From Myxococcales bacterium (GTDB lineage: Bacteria; Myxococcota; Myxococcia; Myxococcales; Myxococcaceae), in assembly GCA_016191815.1 (NCBI GenBank), contig JACPVI010000035.1, positions 62,001 through 126,000 on the forward strand: a stretch of DNA of 64,000 bases, in the 5' to 3' direction. The position numbers and the translations under genes are program-made. Shown in pieces: positions 1 to 10,213 of the stretch. The notes under the pieces are model-generated. The model was not told the origin of the DNA, did not search any database, and saw only the letters and a program-made list of their open reading frames with translations. Each line of letters opens with the position of its first letter. The first letter of the stretch is position 1.

Positions 1-404
1 TGCGCTTCCTGGTCGGAGAGGAGGCCCCGGTGAAGGCGGTGGCCGACTCGGTGGGCTTCGGCTACGCCTACGACGAGGAGCTGGACCAGTACGCCCACGC
101 CGCGGTGCTCACCGTGCTCGCGCCGGGCGGCAAGGTGTCTCGCTACCTCTACGGAGTCCGCTACCCGCCCAAGGACTTGAAGCTCGCTCTGCTTGAAGCG
201 GCGGGCGGCAAGGTGGGCACCGCCTTCGACCGCTTCCTGCTCACCTGCTACCGGTACGACCCGGCCAGCCGGAGGTACCAGCTCTACATGTGGGGCTTCC
301 TCCGCGGAGGCGCGCTCTTGGTGTTCCTGGCGCTCGCCGCGGTGCTGGGAGGCTTCTGGCGGAGGGAGCTTGTGGCCCGCCGCCGAGCGGGGGTGGACCG
401 ATGA
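1..404 (+). CDS. SCO/SenC-family copper chaperone, C-terminal part (5' end outside window)
   Basis: The last 133 residues of a SCO-type protein; the frame enters at base 3 and the start lies outside the window. SCO proteins are membrane-anchored thioredoxin folds that deliver copper to the CuA centre of cytochrome oxidase subunit II. The CxxxC copper motif would lie upstream and cannot be checked. The third ligand, a His before the strand AAVLTVLAPGGKV, is present (bases 96-98). A C-terminal membrane helix (LLVFLALAAVLGGF) and a basic tail follow; a C-terminal anchor is less usual than an N-terminal one. The stop overlaps the ctaC start as ATGA, so it is co-translated with the oxidase genes, which fits a role in their assembly. 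Confidence 0.85.
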   Translation, partial: RFLVGEEAPVKAVADSVGFGYAYDEELDQYAHAAVLTVLAPGGKVSRYLYGVRYPPKDLKLALLEAAGGKVGTAFDRFLLTCYRYDPASRRYQLYMWGFLRGGALLVFLALAAVLGGFWRRELVARRRAGVDR

Positions 405-1416
405 GCCTGCTCGACCAACTCCTCTTCCTCCCCGAGCGCGCCTCCACCTTCGCGGAGCAGGTGGACCAACTCCACTACTTCGTGGTGCTCACCACCATCG
501 TGGCCTCCACCGCGGTGGGCGTCACCGCCCTGTTGCTCTTCGTCCGCTTCCGGCAGCGCACGGTGGGCCAGCAGACCGTCCCGGTCCACCCTCCCATCTG
601 GCTGGAGGCGCTCTTCGTGGTGGTGCCCCTCGCCTTTTTCCTCGTTTGGTTCGGCATCGGCTACCGCGACTACCTCCTCCTCTCCACTCCGCCCAAGGAC
701 GCGATGGACGTCTACGTGATGGGCAAGCAGTGGATGTGGCAGTTCGCCTACCCGGACGGCCCAAGCTCGGTGGAGGTGCTCCGCGTCCCCAAGGGGAGGC
801 CGGTGCGGCTGCTCCTCACCTCCCGGGACGTCATCCACTCCTTCTACGTCTCTCAGTTCCGCATCAAGCAGGACGCCCTGCCGGGCCGCTACACCCAGAC
901 CTGGTTCACCGCCACCCGGGCGGGGAGCTTCGAGGTGCTCTGCACCGAGTACTGCGGAGTGGACCACTCCATCATGCGCGGGGAGGTGTTGGTCCTCGAG
1001 CCGGAGGAATTCGACCGGTGGTGGCAAGGGCAGCGGCGGGGGCTGTTCGCCCGCGGGGACTACCCCGCCTCGAGGGAAGCCGAGGAGTCCAGCATGGTAG
1101 GCCAGGGGAGGAGGCTCGCCATGGAGCTGGGCTGCCTCCGCTGCCACAGCCTGGACGGCACCCCGCACATCGGGCCGAGCTGGAAGGATCTCTACGGGCG
1201 GGAGGAGAAGCTGGAGTCCGGCGGGCGCGTGAAGGTGGACGAGGCCTACCTCACCCGCTCGATGATGGACCCGCTCGCCGAGGTGGTGGCCGGCTTCAAA
1301 CCGGTGATGCCCAGCTTCCGCGGCCGGGTGGAGCCGGCCCAGGCGGCGGCGCTGGTGGAATTCATCAAGTCGCTCAGGAGCGAGCCGTTCGCGCAGGAGC
1401 TTCCCCGAGGTGAGCG

Positions 1417-1420
<4 letters not shown>
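401..1420 (+). CDS. ctaC: Cytochrome c oxidase subunit II with fused cytochrome c domain (caa3 type)
   Basis: 339 residues. Two N-terminal membrane helices (about 25-50 and 65-90) are followed by the periplasmic cupredoxin domain. The CuA ligands are complete: His146, then C181-x3-C185-x3-H189-x2-M192 (CTEYCGVDHSIM). A C-terminal domain has the haem-attachment motif CLRCH at 245-249 and a later Met (KPVMPSF) suited as axial ligand, so the subunit carries its own cytochrome c as in caa3 oxidases. The start at 401 overlaps the upstream stop; a longer reading upstream to 290 encodes a Pro/Arg-rich tail typical of an out-of-frame shadow and was rejected. The stop overlaps the ctaD start by ATGA. 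Confidence 0.97.
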
Positions 1421-3037
<1,617 letters not shown>

Positions 3038-3051
<14 letters not shown>

Positions 3052-3670
3052 GGTGCGCGCCGCCCACTTCGCCTCCGCCGAGCAGCAACTCGCCGCGGCG
3101 AGGATGGGGATGTGGCTCTTCGTGGCCAGCGAGGTGCTGCTCTTCACCGGGCTGTTCGTCGCCTACGCCGCCTACCGGTTTCTCTTCCCGGAGACCTTCG
3201 CCCAGGCCAGCCGGCACCTGGACCTCTTCTTGGGCACCCTCAACACGGTGGTGCTCATCACCAGCTCCCTCACCGTGGCGCTGGCGGTGCACTTCGCCTC
3301 GGCTGGGCGCTCCAAGCTCGCGGCCGCGATGCTCGCCGCCTCGATCGCCTTCGGGGTGGCCTTCCTCCTCGTGAAGGCGAGGGAGTACGGCCACCACTTC
3401 GAGACGCGCGCCTTGCCCGGGCGGCACTACGGGCTGGAGGGGCTCACCCTTCCGGGGGCGAGCCTGTTCTTCACCCTCTACTTCTTCATGACCGGGCTCC
3501 ACGCGCTGCACGTGCTGGTGGGAGTGGGCGTCTTGGGCTGGGTGGCGGCGCGCTGCTACCGGGGCGACTTCTCGGCCGAGTACCACACCCCGGTGGAGCT
3601 GGGAGGGATGTACTGGCACCTGGTGGACCTGGTGTGGATTTTCCTCTACCCGATGCTGTACCTCATCTGA
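3038..3670 (+). CDS. ctaE: Cytochrome c oxidase subunit III
   Basis: 210 residues, the short bacterial form of subunit III with about five membrane helices (for example MWLFVASEVLLFTGLF and LFFTLYFFMTGLHALHVLVG). The family signatures E-V-L-L-F near the N-terminus, the GLHALHV helix and the closing YWHLVDLVWIFLYPMLYL are all present. It stabilises subunit I. The ATG at 3038 lies inside the last codons of ctaD, so the two are probably translationally coupled. The next gene starts 10 bases after its stop. Confidence 0.97.
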
Positions 3671-3680
3671 GGAGCGGTCG

Positions 3681-4025
3681 ATGAAGGCCAATGCCATTCA
3701 CCGGGGGGCCTGGAGCTACGGGGCGGTGTGGCTTTCGCTCTTGGGGTTCACCTTTCTCACCTTCTTCGCGGCCAAGGTGGACCTGGGGACCTGGAACATC
3801 GGCATCGCGCTGGCCATCGCCTCCGCGAAGTCGGCGCTGGTGGTGATGTTCTTCATGCATCTTCGGACGCACGCCGCCACCAACCGGGCCTTCTTCGCCC
3901 TGGCGGTGGTGTTCGTCGGCTTGCTCGCCTCGCTCACCCTGGCGGATCTGGCCACGAGGCTTCCCACCGCCAGGCCGGGGCACCCGGCCCTTCCTCCTCT
4001 CGGCGCCGAGCCGCGCGGCCGCTAG
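3681..4025 (+). CDS. ctaF: Cytochrome c oxidase subunit IV, prokaryotic small subunit
   Basis: 114 residues with three membrane helices (about 14-36, 40-64 and 72-93). The middle helix ends in the family motif SALVVMFFMHL. It is the last gene of the oxidase operon and has a GAGGAG ribosome site eight bases upstream. The C-terminal tail (HPALPPLGAEPRGR) is Pro/Arg-rich and its last codons run into the left terminal repeat of the element at 4022-4345, so the original C-terminus may have been altered by that insertion. Confidence 0.9.
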   Translation: MKANAIHRGAWSYGAVWLSLLGFTFLTFFAAKVDLGTWNIGIALAIASAKSALVVMFFMHLRTHAATNRAFFALAVVFVGLLASLTLADLATRLPTARPGHPALPPLGAEPRGR

Positions 4026-4345
4026 TGCTCCGACCCGAGCGTAGCGATTCCATCGTATCGGAATGTGCGCCGGGCGCGATCCGCCCGGTGCGTCCATGCC
4101 CGCACCTCTGTCTTCAGCAGGCGAAGCGTTCCGATTCGGCGCTTCCCAAGACACTCACGAGACACGAGCCCCGCCTCCATCTCGGCCGCGTTCAGCCAGC
4201 TGGCGTTCGCCACGGCTTTCGGTCCCCAACTGATAGCCTGAGCCCTGTGAATCGCTCTCGTTGCCCCATTCCATGCGGTAGATCAAAGTCAGATCCCTCA
4301 CGCAAGCCCGACCGCGTGATCAAAGCGACCGGGTCGGAACACTAG
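4022..4345. mobile_element. MITE-like element with terminal inverted repeats
   Basis: A 324-base gene-free interval is bounded by inverted repeats that match at 15 of 16 positions: CTAGTGCTCCGACCCG at 4022-4037 and its complement at 4330-4345. Both ends finish in CTAG, so either CTAG or TA could be the duplicated target. The interior has no convincing gene but holds smaller inverted repeats (ATTCC/GGAAT near 4046-4063, GAAGCG/CGCTTC near 4122-4144). This is the architecture of a small non-autonomous transposable element. No transposase is encoded and no second copy was found here, so the call rests on the terminal repeats alone. Confidence 0.5.
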
Positions 4346-4349
4346 GGGG

Positions 4350-4991
4350 CTACCAGTCGTCGTCCCTCGGCTTCCGCTTGTACTCGCGCTCCGGCGCCGG
4401 AGGCCTGGCCTGCTCGTGGGCCAGCACCTGCTCGTGCATCCGTTCGACCGGAGCCGACATGTTGATCGGCTCGAACTGCACCAACCAGGCGGCCGGCGCC
4501 CGCGCGAGCAGCTCCCGGGCGAAGGGTTCTCCCACCCGGTCGATGCCACGGAAATCGAGGATCGCGGCGCGGTAGGCCCTCAGCGAGCCGATGAGCTTCT
4601 GCGCGTCCCTCCTCGTCTCCAGAGCGAGGCCGGATTCCACCAAGCGGACGTAGGCGAGCCAAGGCACCGCCGACACCACCGCTTGCCACATTGCGAGCGA
4701 CCTGCCGAAGAATCCCCCGCCCTGTCCGCTCGCCTCGCTCGCCGGCCGCACATAGCGCACCGAGCGACCATGCCCTTCGACTCGCAACACCCCCAGGCGC
4801 ACCAGCCTCGAAAGTTGCCGGTGAACCGCCTGCCTCGTGACTCCCGCCTTTCTCGCCACCTCGCGATTGGTGACGGCCGAGCGTCGCTCGAGCAGCTCCT
4901 CCACGACGGCGCGCACGCTCAGAGCCAGGGTGGGGGTGGGGGTCTGCAAGGCGGGTGTAATCGTAAACGTTACGATTACCGAACGCGCCAA
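4350..4991 (-). CDS. Transcriptional regulator: winged HTH plus STAS-like (DUF4325-type) domain
   Basis: 213 residues if started at the TTG at 4991. Residues about 25-75 form a winged helix-turn-helix (NREVARKAGVTRQAVHRQL with a basic wing GHGRSVRYVRP). The C-terminal half (about 125-185) has the STAS-like pattern of DUF4325 proteins: a helix ARRL-like segment, the strand ILDFRGID, then GEPFARELLAR. The first codons overlap a perfect-arm palindrome (4957-4979), so either the operator is inside the gene or translation begins downstream at a GTG near 4913. The palindrome pair suggests self-regulation and control of a divergent target that now seems lost. No target gene is evident. Confidence 0.75.
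   Translation of the reverse strand: MARSVIVTFTITPALQTPTPTLALSVRAVVEELLERRSAVTNREVARKAGVTRQAVHRQLSRLVRLGVLRVEGHGRSVRYVRPASEASGQGGGFFGRSLAMWQAVVSAVPWLAYVRLVESGLALETRRDAQKLIGSLRAYRAAILDFRGIDRVGEPFARELLARAPAAWLVQFEPINMSAPVERMHEQVLAHEQARPPAPEREYKRKPRDDDW
4957..4979. promoter_or_regulatory. Palindromic operator-like site 1
   Basis: Ten-base arms GTAATCGTAA and TTACGATTAC flank the three bases ACG; the arms are exact complements. An almost identical site lies 73 bases away (5030-5052). Both sit at the 5' end of the HTH/STAS-like regulator gene, so the simplest reading is the regulator's own operator. Confidence 0.6.
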
Positions 4992-5029
4992 AAGTCAGTA
5001 GCAATATCCATCGCTTGGCAAGGGCAAGC

Positions 5030-5052
5030 GCAATCGTAACGTTTACGATTAC
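5030..5052. promoter_or_regulatory. Palindromic operator-like site 2
   Basis: Arms GCAATCGTAA and TTACGATTAC around CGT; nine of ten arm bases pair. It is the same sequence as site 1 read on the opposite strand. The two centres are 73 bases apart, about seven helical turns, which would allow two bound dimers to lie on one face of the DNA. Confidence 0.55.
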
Positions 5053-5262
5053 AGGGCCCCTGCGAAGAAGCCGCCCACCTCCGCCTGGTTTACTACGGGC
5101 GAACCGATGCACGAGGAGGGCGCAGGAGCCCGCGATGAAGGGGGCAGCGCCAAGAGCGAGCGGCGTGTGCAGCACGTCACCGTGCGCCACTCCAAAGAGC
5201 GCGGCGGTGACGGCGATGCCCGCCCCGAGTGCGCGTGTCCCTCCGCTGGAGCGCACCCCCGG
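5040..5262 (-). pseudogene. Remnant of a membrane-protein gene, CPBP-like
   Basis: On the minus strand one frame encodes a strongly hydrophobic segment with no proper start or stop: a helix (GAGIAVTAALFGVAHGD), then HTPLALGAAPFIAGSCALL and a basic end RFARSK. The LFGVAHGD stretch resembles the last conserved motif of CPBP intramembrane proteases (F-x3-H), but the match is short and family membership is uncertain. The frame then runs through palindrome site 2 without stopping. It reads as a 3' fragment left between the regulator and the IS66 remnant. Confidence 0.3.
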
Positions 5263-5311
5263 ACTGACTTGATCGCGGCCCCCGAGGACGGCGGGGCGCG
5301 GCAAGCTCCCG

Positions 5312-5540
5312 CGGCATGGCGGTCTGCTGACACGTCGTCCCCACCCGGCGCCCCGGCGGCCGTGCCCGGTGTGCGGCCTGGAGAGAGTTTGCATCGGGCA
5401 CGACGTCACCGAAGTCATCGACCTGATTCCGGCGGAAGTCATCGTCCGCGTGGACAAGCGCGAGAAGCTCGCGTGCCTGCCATGCGAGGGGAAGCTGGTA
5501 CGGGCGCCATTGGGGGACAAGGTGGTGGCCTGGGCGACGG
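5312..5540 (+). pseudogene. IS66-family transposase (TnpC) zinc-finger fragment
   Basis: An open frame encodes a piece of the IS66 TnpC zinc-finger domain: CPVCG, then HDVTEVIDLIPAEVIVRVDK, then the second pair in LACLPCEG and APLGDKVV. Order and spacing (C-x2-C, about 35 residues, C-x2-C, xDKVV) match the family. The N-terminal coiled coil and the DDE catalytic domain are missing, and after the DKVV motif the frame turns into low-quality sequence that runs into the nth 3' end. It is a scar of a former insertion; no inverted terminal repeats were found. Confidence 0.6.
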
Positions 5541-5587
5541 ATGCTTCCATGGGGCCTTGGCCGCAGCCTGGGGGCTCGTCCAGGGCG

Positions 5588-6337
5588 TCAGCCCGGCGCT
5601 TCGCGCCGAGGGATTCGCCCGGCCTCCCCCTTCGCCCGCTCCTTCCAACTCCCCTTGGGCTTGGCCTCCCGGCTGGGGCACTGCTCGTTCACCGGGCAGG
5701 CGGCGCAGTCGGGGGCGCGCGCGGTGCAGAGGTAGCGTCCGTGAAGCTGCAGCCTGAGCGCCGACCGATTCCACTCGCCCATTGGGAAGAGCCCGCAGAG
5801 GTTCGCCTCCACCTTCACCGGATCCGTCTGCGTGGCGAGGCCCAGCCGCTGCGACACCCTGAGCACGTGGGTATCCACGAAGAGGCCGGCCTCGATGCCG
5901 TAGGCGTTGCCGAGCACCACGTTGGCCGTTTTCCGGGCCACTCCCGGCAATTCGATCATCTCTTCGATGGTCCTCGGCACCTCTCCGCCGTGCCGCTCCA
6001 CGAGGGCCCGGCTGCACTCCCGAATCGCCTTCGCCTTGTTCCGGAAGAACCCCGTGGACTTCACCAGCTGCTCCACCGTCTCCTGGGGCGCTCGCGCCAG
6101 CGCAGCCGGCGCCGGGTACCGCCGGAACAGCTCGGGTGTCACGCGGTTGATCAGCTCGTCGTTGGCCTGCGCCGAGAGGATGGTCGCGATCAGCAACTGC
6201 CACGGGCTGCGGAAGTCCAGCTCGAGGTGCGGCTGCGGAATGGCCGTCGAAAGGCGCGCGCGCACCTCGTCCGCCCTTCGGCGAAGGGCGGCGGTACTCC
6301 TCGGCATCGCTGGACGCGCCGACATCGCGCGACGCAT
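5588..6337 (-). CDS. nth: Endonuclease III (DNA glycosylase/AP lyase)
   Basis: 249 residues. Base-excision-repair enzyme that removes oxidised pyrimidines and cuts abasic sites. The helix-hairpin-helix LPGVARKTANVVL carries the catalytic Lys, and FVDTHVLRV carries the catalytic Asp. The iron-sulfur loop is complete: C-x6-C-x2-C-x5-C in CTARAPDCAACPVNEQC. The substrate-pocket motif LSAQAND replaces the common LSAQATD. The C-terminal tail after the cluster (about 25 Lys/Arg-rich residues) is longer than usual. Start at 6337 follows a short AGG ribosome site; a second Met four codons in is an alternative. Confidence 0.95.
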   Translation of the reverse strand: MRRAMSARPAMPRSTAALRRRADEVRARLSTAIPQPHLELDFRSPWQLLIATILSAQANDELINRVTPELFRRYPAPAALARAPQETVEQLVKSTGFFRNKAKAIRECSRALVERHGGEVPRTIEEMIELPGVARKTANVVLGNAYGIEAGLFVDTHVLRVSQRLGLATQTDPVKVEANLCGLFPMGEWNRSALRLQLHGRYLCTARAPDCAACPVNEQCPSREAKPKGSWKERAKGEAGRIPRREAPG

Positions 6338-6850
6338 ACCTCAAGGGCGATCCACGCGCATCGGCCAGGAGCCCCGAGCGTCAGCGGGAGGTCCATCTTG
6401 GACGCCGCACCTTCACCCCCTTTGCCGCGCCCTGGAATGCCCTCGGTCGCGGTGCTGGATAGCCTCCTTGCCCCTGAGCAACGCGAGCCCGAAAAAGAGC
6501 GCGCGGAGCCGGCCAGGGATCCGGCTCCGCGCTCCTCGGATTTCCTGCTTGGATTGTCTTGACGGCCTCCTTTCTCGGTCGTCCGCGCCCCTACCGACGG
6601 AGCGCCTTCGCATCGAACGCACCTGGAGCAAGCCTTGCGCCAGGTCTGCACGCTGTCGGCAGGCCAGGTTGCAAGCCCGGCGCCCGGGTCAGTCATCCCT
6701 CCCGGGGTCGAGCCGGCCCAGCGTGCGGACCTCCGCTCCAGGGACCGCAGGCCCCGCCCTCCTTCGGTCGCAAGGCGGGCGGGCGAGGGGGCGGTCCTGT
6801 CGGCGCACCGGAGCGGCCTCACCTTTCCGTCGAGGAGGCTCCTCGCGGGC
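6338..6850. other. Gene-free interval of about 510 bases
   Basis: No reading frame here looks like a protein; the open frames are Arg/Pro/Ser-rich shadows. The only clear structure is the strong hairpin at 6497-6534. The interval separates the divergent nth gene from the holin-like pair and presumably contains both promoters, but no convincing promoter pair was recognised. Confidence 0.6.
6497..6534 (-). terminator. GC-rich hairpin followed by a T-run on the minus strand
   Basis: Arms GCGCGGAGCCGG (6501-6512) and CCGGCTCCGCGC (6521-6532) are perfect complements around an eight-base loop. On the minus strand the hairpin is followed by GCTCTTTTTCGGG, giving five T. It therefore reads as an intrinsic terminator for minus-strand transcription, although no minus-strand gene is recognised just upstream (6550-6850). 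Confidence 0.5.
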
Positions 6851-7234
6851 ATGGACGCTGATCAGCTTCGTTCCCTGTCTACGCCCGAGCTCCTGCGGCA
6901 CGCCGTCGAGGAAGCGAGGCTGCTCGCGCGGGCGGAGGTGCTGCACGCCAAGGCAGAGCTCAAGGAGGAGCTTGGGAAGGCCAAGTTGGCGGGCCTCTTG
7001 CTTGGGGCAGCGGCCTCCGCCGGCCTCAGCGGACTCTCGCTGCTCTTCGTGGCGCTGGCGGTGACGTTCCCCTTGCCGGTGGGGATTGGGCCGCTGCTCC
7101 TGGGAGCGCTCCTGCTCGCCCTCTGCGCGACGCTCGCCTTCGCCGCCTACCGGAAACTCCCCAAGAGGCCGCTCCCCAGGACACAGCAGCGGCTCCGCGA
7201 GGACTTCACGCTCGCGAAGGACCAATTCGCATGA
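6851..7234 (+). CDS. Phage-holin-family (Holin-X, PF07332-like) small membrane protein
   Basis: 127 residues from the ATG at 6851. An amphipathic N-terminal helical region (TPELLRHAVEEARLLARAEV) resembles this family, which is often annotated as holin superfamily III or YqjE-like. Two membrane helices follow (about 44-67 and 73-96), then a basic tail with an amphipathic end. Despite the name, chromosomal members are not tied to phage lysis and their role is unclear. The stop overlaps the next start by ATGA. A longer reading from 6635 adds Arg/Pro-rich sequence without a ribosome site and was not used. Confidence 0.75.
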   Translation: MDADQLRSLSTPELLRHAVEEARLLARAEVLHAKAELKEELGKAKLAGLLLGAAASAGLSGLSLLFVALAVTFPLPVGIGPLLLGALLLALCATLAFAAYRKLPKRPLPRTQQRLREDFTLAKDQFA

Positions 7235-7638
7235 GATTCGGCATCGACCAGACCGAGAAGACCGCCGACCGGATTCGAGGCGATTTCCTCGCCACCCTGC
7301 ACGAGCTGGAAGCCCGCCGGCAGCGGGCCACCGACCTGCGCTACCAGCTCACCCAGCACCTCGGCACCGTGGCAGTGTCGCTGGTCGCCCTCGGAGTGGC
7401 GGTCGCGCTCGGGGGGCTCGCCCTCCGACTCCGGGCGAGGACGCGCGGGCCGCGGATGCTCCGCAAGAGGCTCCGGGCCTTCATCCGCGCCTGGGAGCAC
7501 CCCGGCCGCCTGGCGAGCCGCGTCGAGCAACGCCCCCTTCCCCTCGAGCTGGCGCGCCGGTCCGCCCTCGCGTTCACCTCGGCGCTCGCCGCCCAGCTCG
7601 CCCGAGGCGCCGCCACCGGCATCGCCCGCCGAAGCTGA
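7231..7638 (+). CDS. Small membrane protein, partner of the holin-like protein
   Basis: 135 residues. An N-terminal helical segment (TEKTADRIRGDFLATLHELEARRQ) resembles the cytoplasmic helix of DUF3618/YqjD-type proteins. One clear membrane helix follows (VAVSLVALGVAVALGGLAL), then an Arg-rich region and a weak hydrophobic C-terminus. It is coupled to the preceding gene by ATGA. Such pairs of holin-X and YqjD-like proteins are common in proteobacteria and may act at the inner membrane under stress; that role is not shown by this sequence. Confidence 0.65.
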   Translation: MRFGIDQTEKTADRIRGDFLATLHELEARRQRATDLRYQLTQHLGTVAVSLVALGVAVALGGLALRLRARTRGPRMLRKRLRAFIRAWEHPGRLASRVEQRPLPLELARRSALAFTSALAAQLARGAATGIARRS

Positions 7639-7653
7639 CTGCCTTCTCACGCT

Positions 7654-7674
7654 GTGTCAGGACTGTCCTGGCAC
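7654..7674. repeat. Imperfect 21-base palindrome (REP-like)
   Basis: GTGTCAGGAC and GTCCTGGCAC flank one central T; nine of ten positions pair. The following bases (CGACACCGCGAACGACC then GGGGGACAG) give a pattern often seen near REP-type extragenic palindromes. It lies 16 bases after the stop of the preceding gene and may act as a weak transcription end. Only one copy was noticed. Confidence 0.3.
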
Positions 7675-7754
7675 CGACACCGCGAACGACCGGGGGACAG
7701 ATGATCGGCCCGCCCGGATCTGTTACACAATCGAGCTCCTCTCCCGGGGGCCGC

Positions 7755-8015
7755 ATGCCGACTGCAGGGCTGGTGTTGGAACGACGTTTGCGAAGCGGCC
7801 GCTACGACTTGTTGATGGCCATCGACCATCTCCTGGAGGGCGCTCAGCTCTACGGGAAGGCCGCTCAGGACGCGGCGGGCGCGGGAGACTCCGAGGCTGC
7901 CGAGTTCTTCGGCTCGCTGGAGCGCGGCAGCCGGCGCCAGGCGCAGGTGGCACGCGAGCTGTTGGAGAGGCCGATGCCGCAGCGCGCCCAGGTGCATGCG
8001 GCAGTGGGGAGCTGA
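7755..8015 (+). CDS. Small helical protein of unknown function
   Basis: 86 residues from the ATG at 7755. The sequence is strongly helical and rich in Ala, Glu and Arg (DLLMAIDHLLEGAQLYGKAA then EAAEFFGSLERGSRRQAQVA), without membrane helices or a recognised motif. The pattern of paired helices is reminiscent of four-helix-bundle (ferritin-like) pieces but is too short to assign. It stands alone between the palindrome at 7654 and a receiver-like gene. A start at the Met at 7815 is also possible. Confidence 0.45.
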   Translation: MPTAGLVLERRLRSGRYDLLMAIDHLLEGAQLYGKAAQDAAGAGDSEAAEFFGSLERGSRRQAQVARELLERPMPQRAQVHAAVGS

Positions 8016-8110
8016 ACCCAGGGCGCTGGGTCGCCCGGCCTGCGTTGCGGCGGGCGCGCCCGCCTGACCTCCTTCGTGCGGAAGCGCTGGCGCAGCTTCA
8101 CCTTTGAAGG

Positions 8111-8464
8111 GTGAAGCAGAAGCTCATCCTGCTCGTGTCGGGAGACGAAGCCACCCGCTCCTCGCTCGCGGCGGCGCTGCGCCAGGGCGGCTTCGAGGTG
8201 GCGTGCGCCAAGGGCAGCGAAGAGGCGCTGGCTCGGCTTCAGCGCACCTCTCCAGTGGCGGTGGTGCTCTTGGACTGCGCCGCGCCGGGAGCGCCGGGCT
8301 TGGCCCAGGCGGTGGCCTCGCGGGCCGGCCTGCCGTCGCTGGTCTCGGTGTCCGCCTCGGAGTCGGAGGGCATCTCGGTGAGGTTCCAGGGCGCGCTGCC
8401 GCGAGGGGTGGATCAGGGCTCCTTCCTGGAGAAGGTGGTGCGGGCGCTCGAGGCGGGGCGCTAG
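8111..8464 (+). CDS. Degenerate response-regulator receiver domain protein
   Basis: 117 residues, a stand-alone receiver fold. The first strand and acidic turn (LILLVSGDEATR) keep Asp-Glu, and the phospho-acceptor position is kept in VVLLDCAAPG. The conserved Lys-Pro of the last active-site loop is missing: the corresponding segment is GALPRGVDQGSF. Phosphorylation chemistry is therefore doubtful, and it may be a protein-binding pseudo-receiver. Start is a GTG with a weak GAAGGG site. Its stop overlaps the stop of the convergent LuxR-type gene within a CTAG. Confidence 0.7.
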   Translation: MKQKLILLVSGDEATRSSLAAALRQGGFEVACAKGSEEALARLQRTSPVAVVLLDCAAPGAPGLAQAVASRAGLPSLVSVSASESEGISVRFQGALPRGVDQGSFLEKVVRALEAGR

Positions 8465-9144
8465 GGCGTTCCCTGCTCGCTCCGCGGCGGCAACGCGGGC
8501 GGCCTCAGCCCCGACTGCCTCGCCAGCAGCGCGAGCTGGGTCCGGTTGTCCTGGCCGAGCTTTCGGTAGAGGTTGGAGACGTGTGCCTTCACCGTGCGCT
8601 CGGAGATGCGCAGCGCATTGGCGATTCTCAGGTTGTCCGCCCCGGCGGCGAGGTGGGCGAGCACCTCCCGCTCGCGCTCGGAGAGCGCGCGCAACAGCTC
8701 GGAGGACTCGTTCCTCTTCCCGGCAGCGCGCAAGAGGTCCTCCACCGCGTTGGCGGGGAAGACGTTGTTGCCTCGAGCGACGGCGTGAACGGCGTCCACC
8801 AGGGCCTCCAGGCGCGCGCTGGAGCAGTCCACGTAGCCCGAGGCGCCCGCCCGGAAGCAGGCGTCCAACAGCTCGTGATCCAGCCTGGGGGCCAAAACCA
8901 ATAGCCGCACCTCGGGGTGGAGTTGGTGGGCCTCTTGCAGCACCGTGAGGGCGTCGGAGCCGTCCATCGCCACCGCCACCTGCGGCTTCTCCGTGCCCAG
9001 GGCGAGGAGGAACGGGTGAGCCGAGGAGTGCTGGGAGCCCACCTGTAGCCCGGAAGCTTCCAGCATTCGGCACAGGCAGTCGCGGTGCAAAGTCTGCTCC
9101 CCCAAAACGGAGAGCCTCAAGGGCTCGGGCAGTCCGGTCGACAT
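8461..9144 (-). CDS. LuxR/NarL-type transcriptional regulator
   Basis: 227 residues. The N-terminal 125 residues follow the receiver fold (LRLSVLGEQTLHRD, VAVAMDGSDALTVL, LVLAPRL) with an Asp at the acceptor position but a poorly conserved surrounding. The C-terminal part is a typical LuxR helix-turn-helix: LSEREREVLAHLAAGADNLR, IANALRISERTVKAHVSNLY, RKLGQDNRTQLALLAR. Start chosen at 9144 (MSTGLPEPLRL); the upstream extension to 9237 is Arg/His-rich and lacks a ribosome site. No cognate kinase is adjacent. Confidence 0.82.
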   Translation of the reverse strand: MSTGLPEPLRLSVLGEQTLHRDCLCRMLEASGLQVGSQHSSAHPFLLALGTEKPQVAVAMDGSDALTVLQEAHQLHPEVRLLVLAPRLDHELLDACFRAGASGYVDCSSARLEALVDAVHAVARGNNVFPANAVEDLLRAAGKRNESSELLRALSEREREVLAHLAAGADNLRIANALRISERTVKAHVSNLYRKLGQDNRTQLALLARQSGLRPPALPPRSEQGTP

Positions 9145-9299
9145 GGATGAGGCCAAATAACTCCAGTGCGCGCGCTTCACCCGCCTTCCCGACGCGCGGT
9201 GTCGAAAAGTGGCGAAAGCGCCCGGCCACCTGTTCATTCCCGGCCAATCCTCCGGCGGTTCCCCAAAGGGCGTTTCCGTGCGAGAACTCGCCGCCCGAG

Positions 9300-10208
<909 letters not shown>

Positions 10209-10213
10209 GCTGC

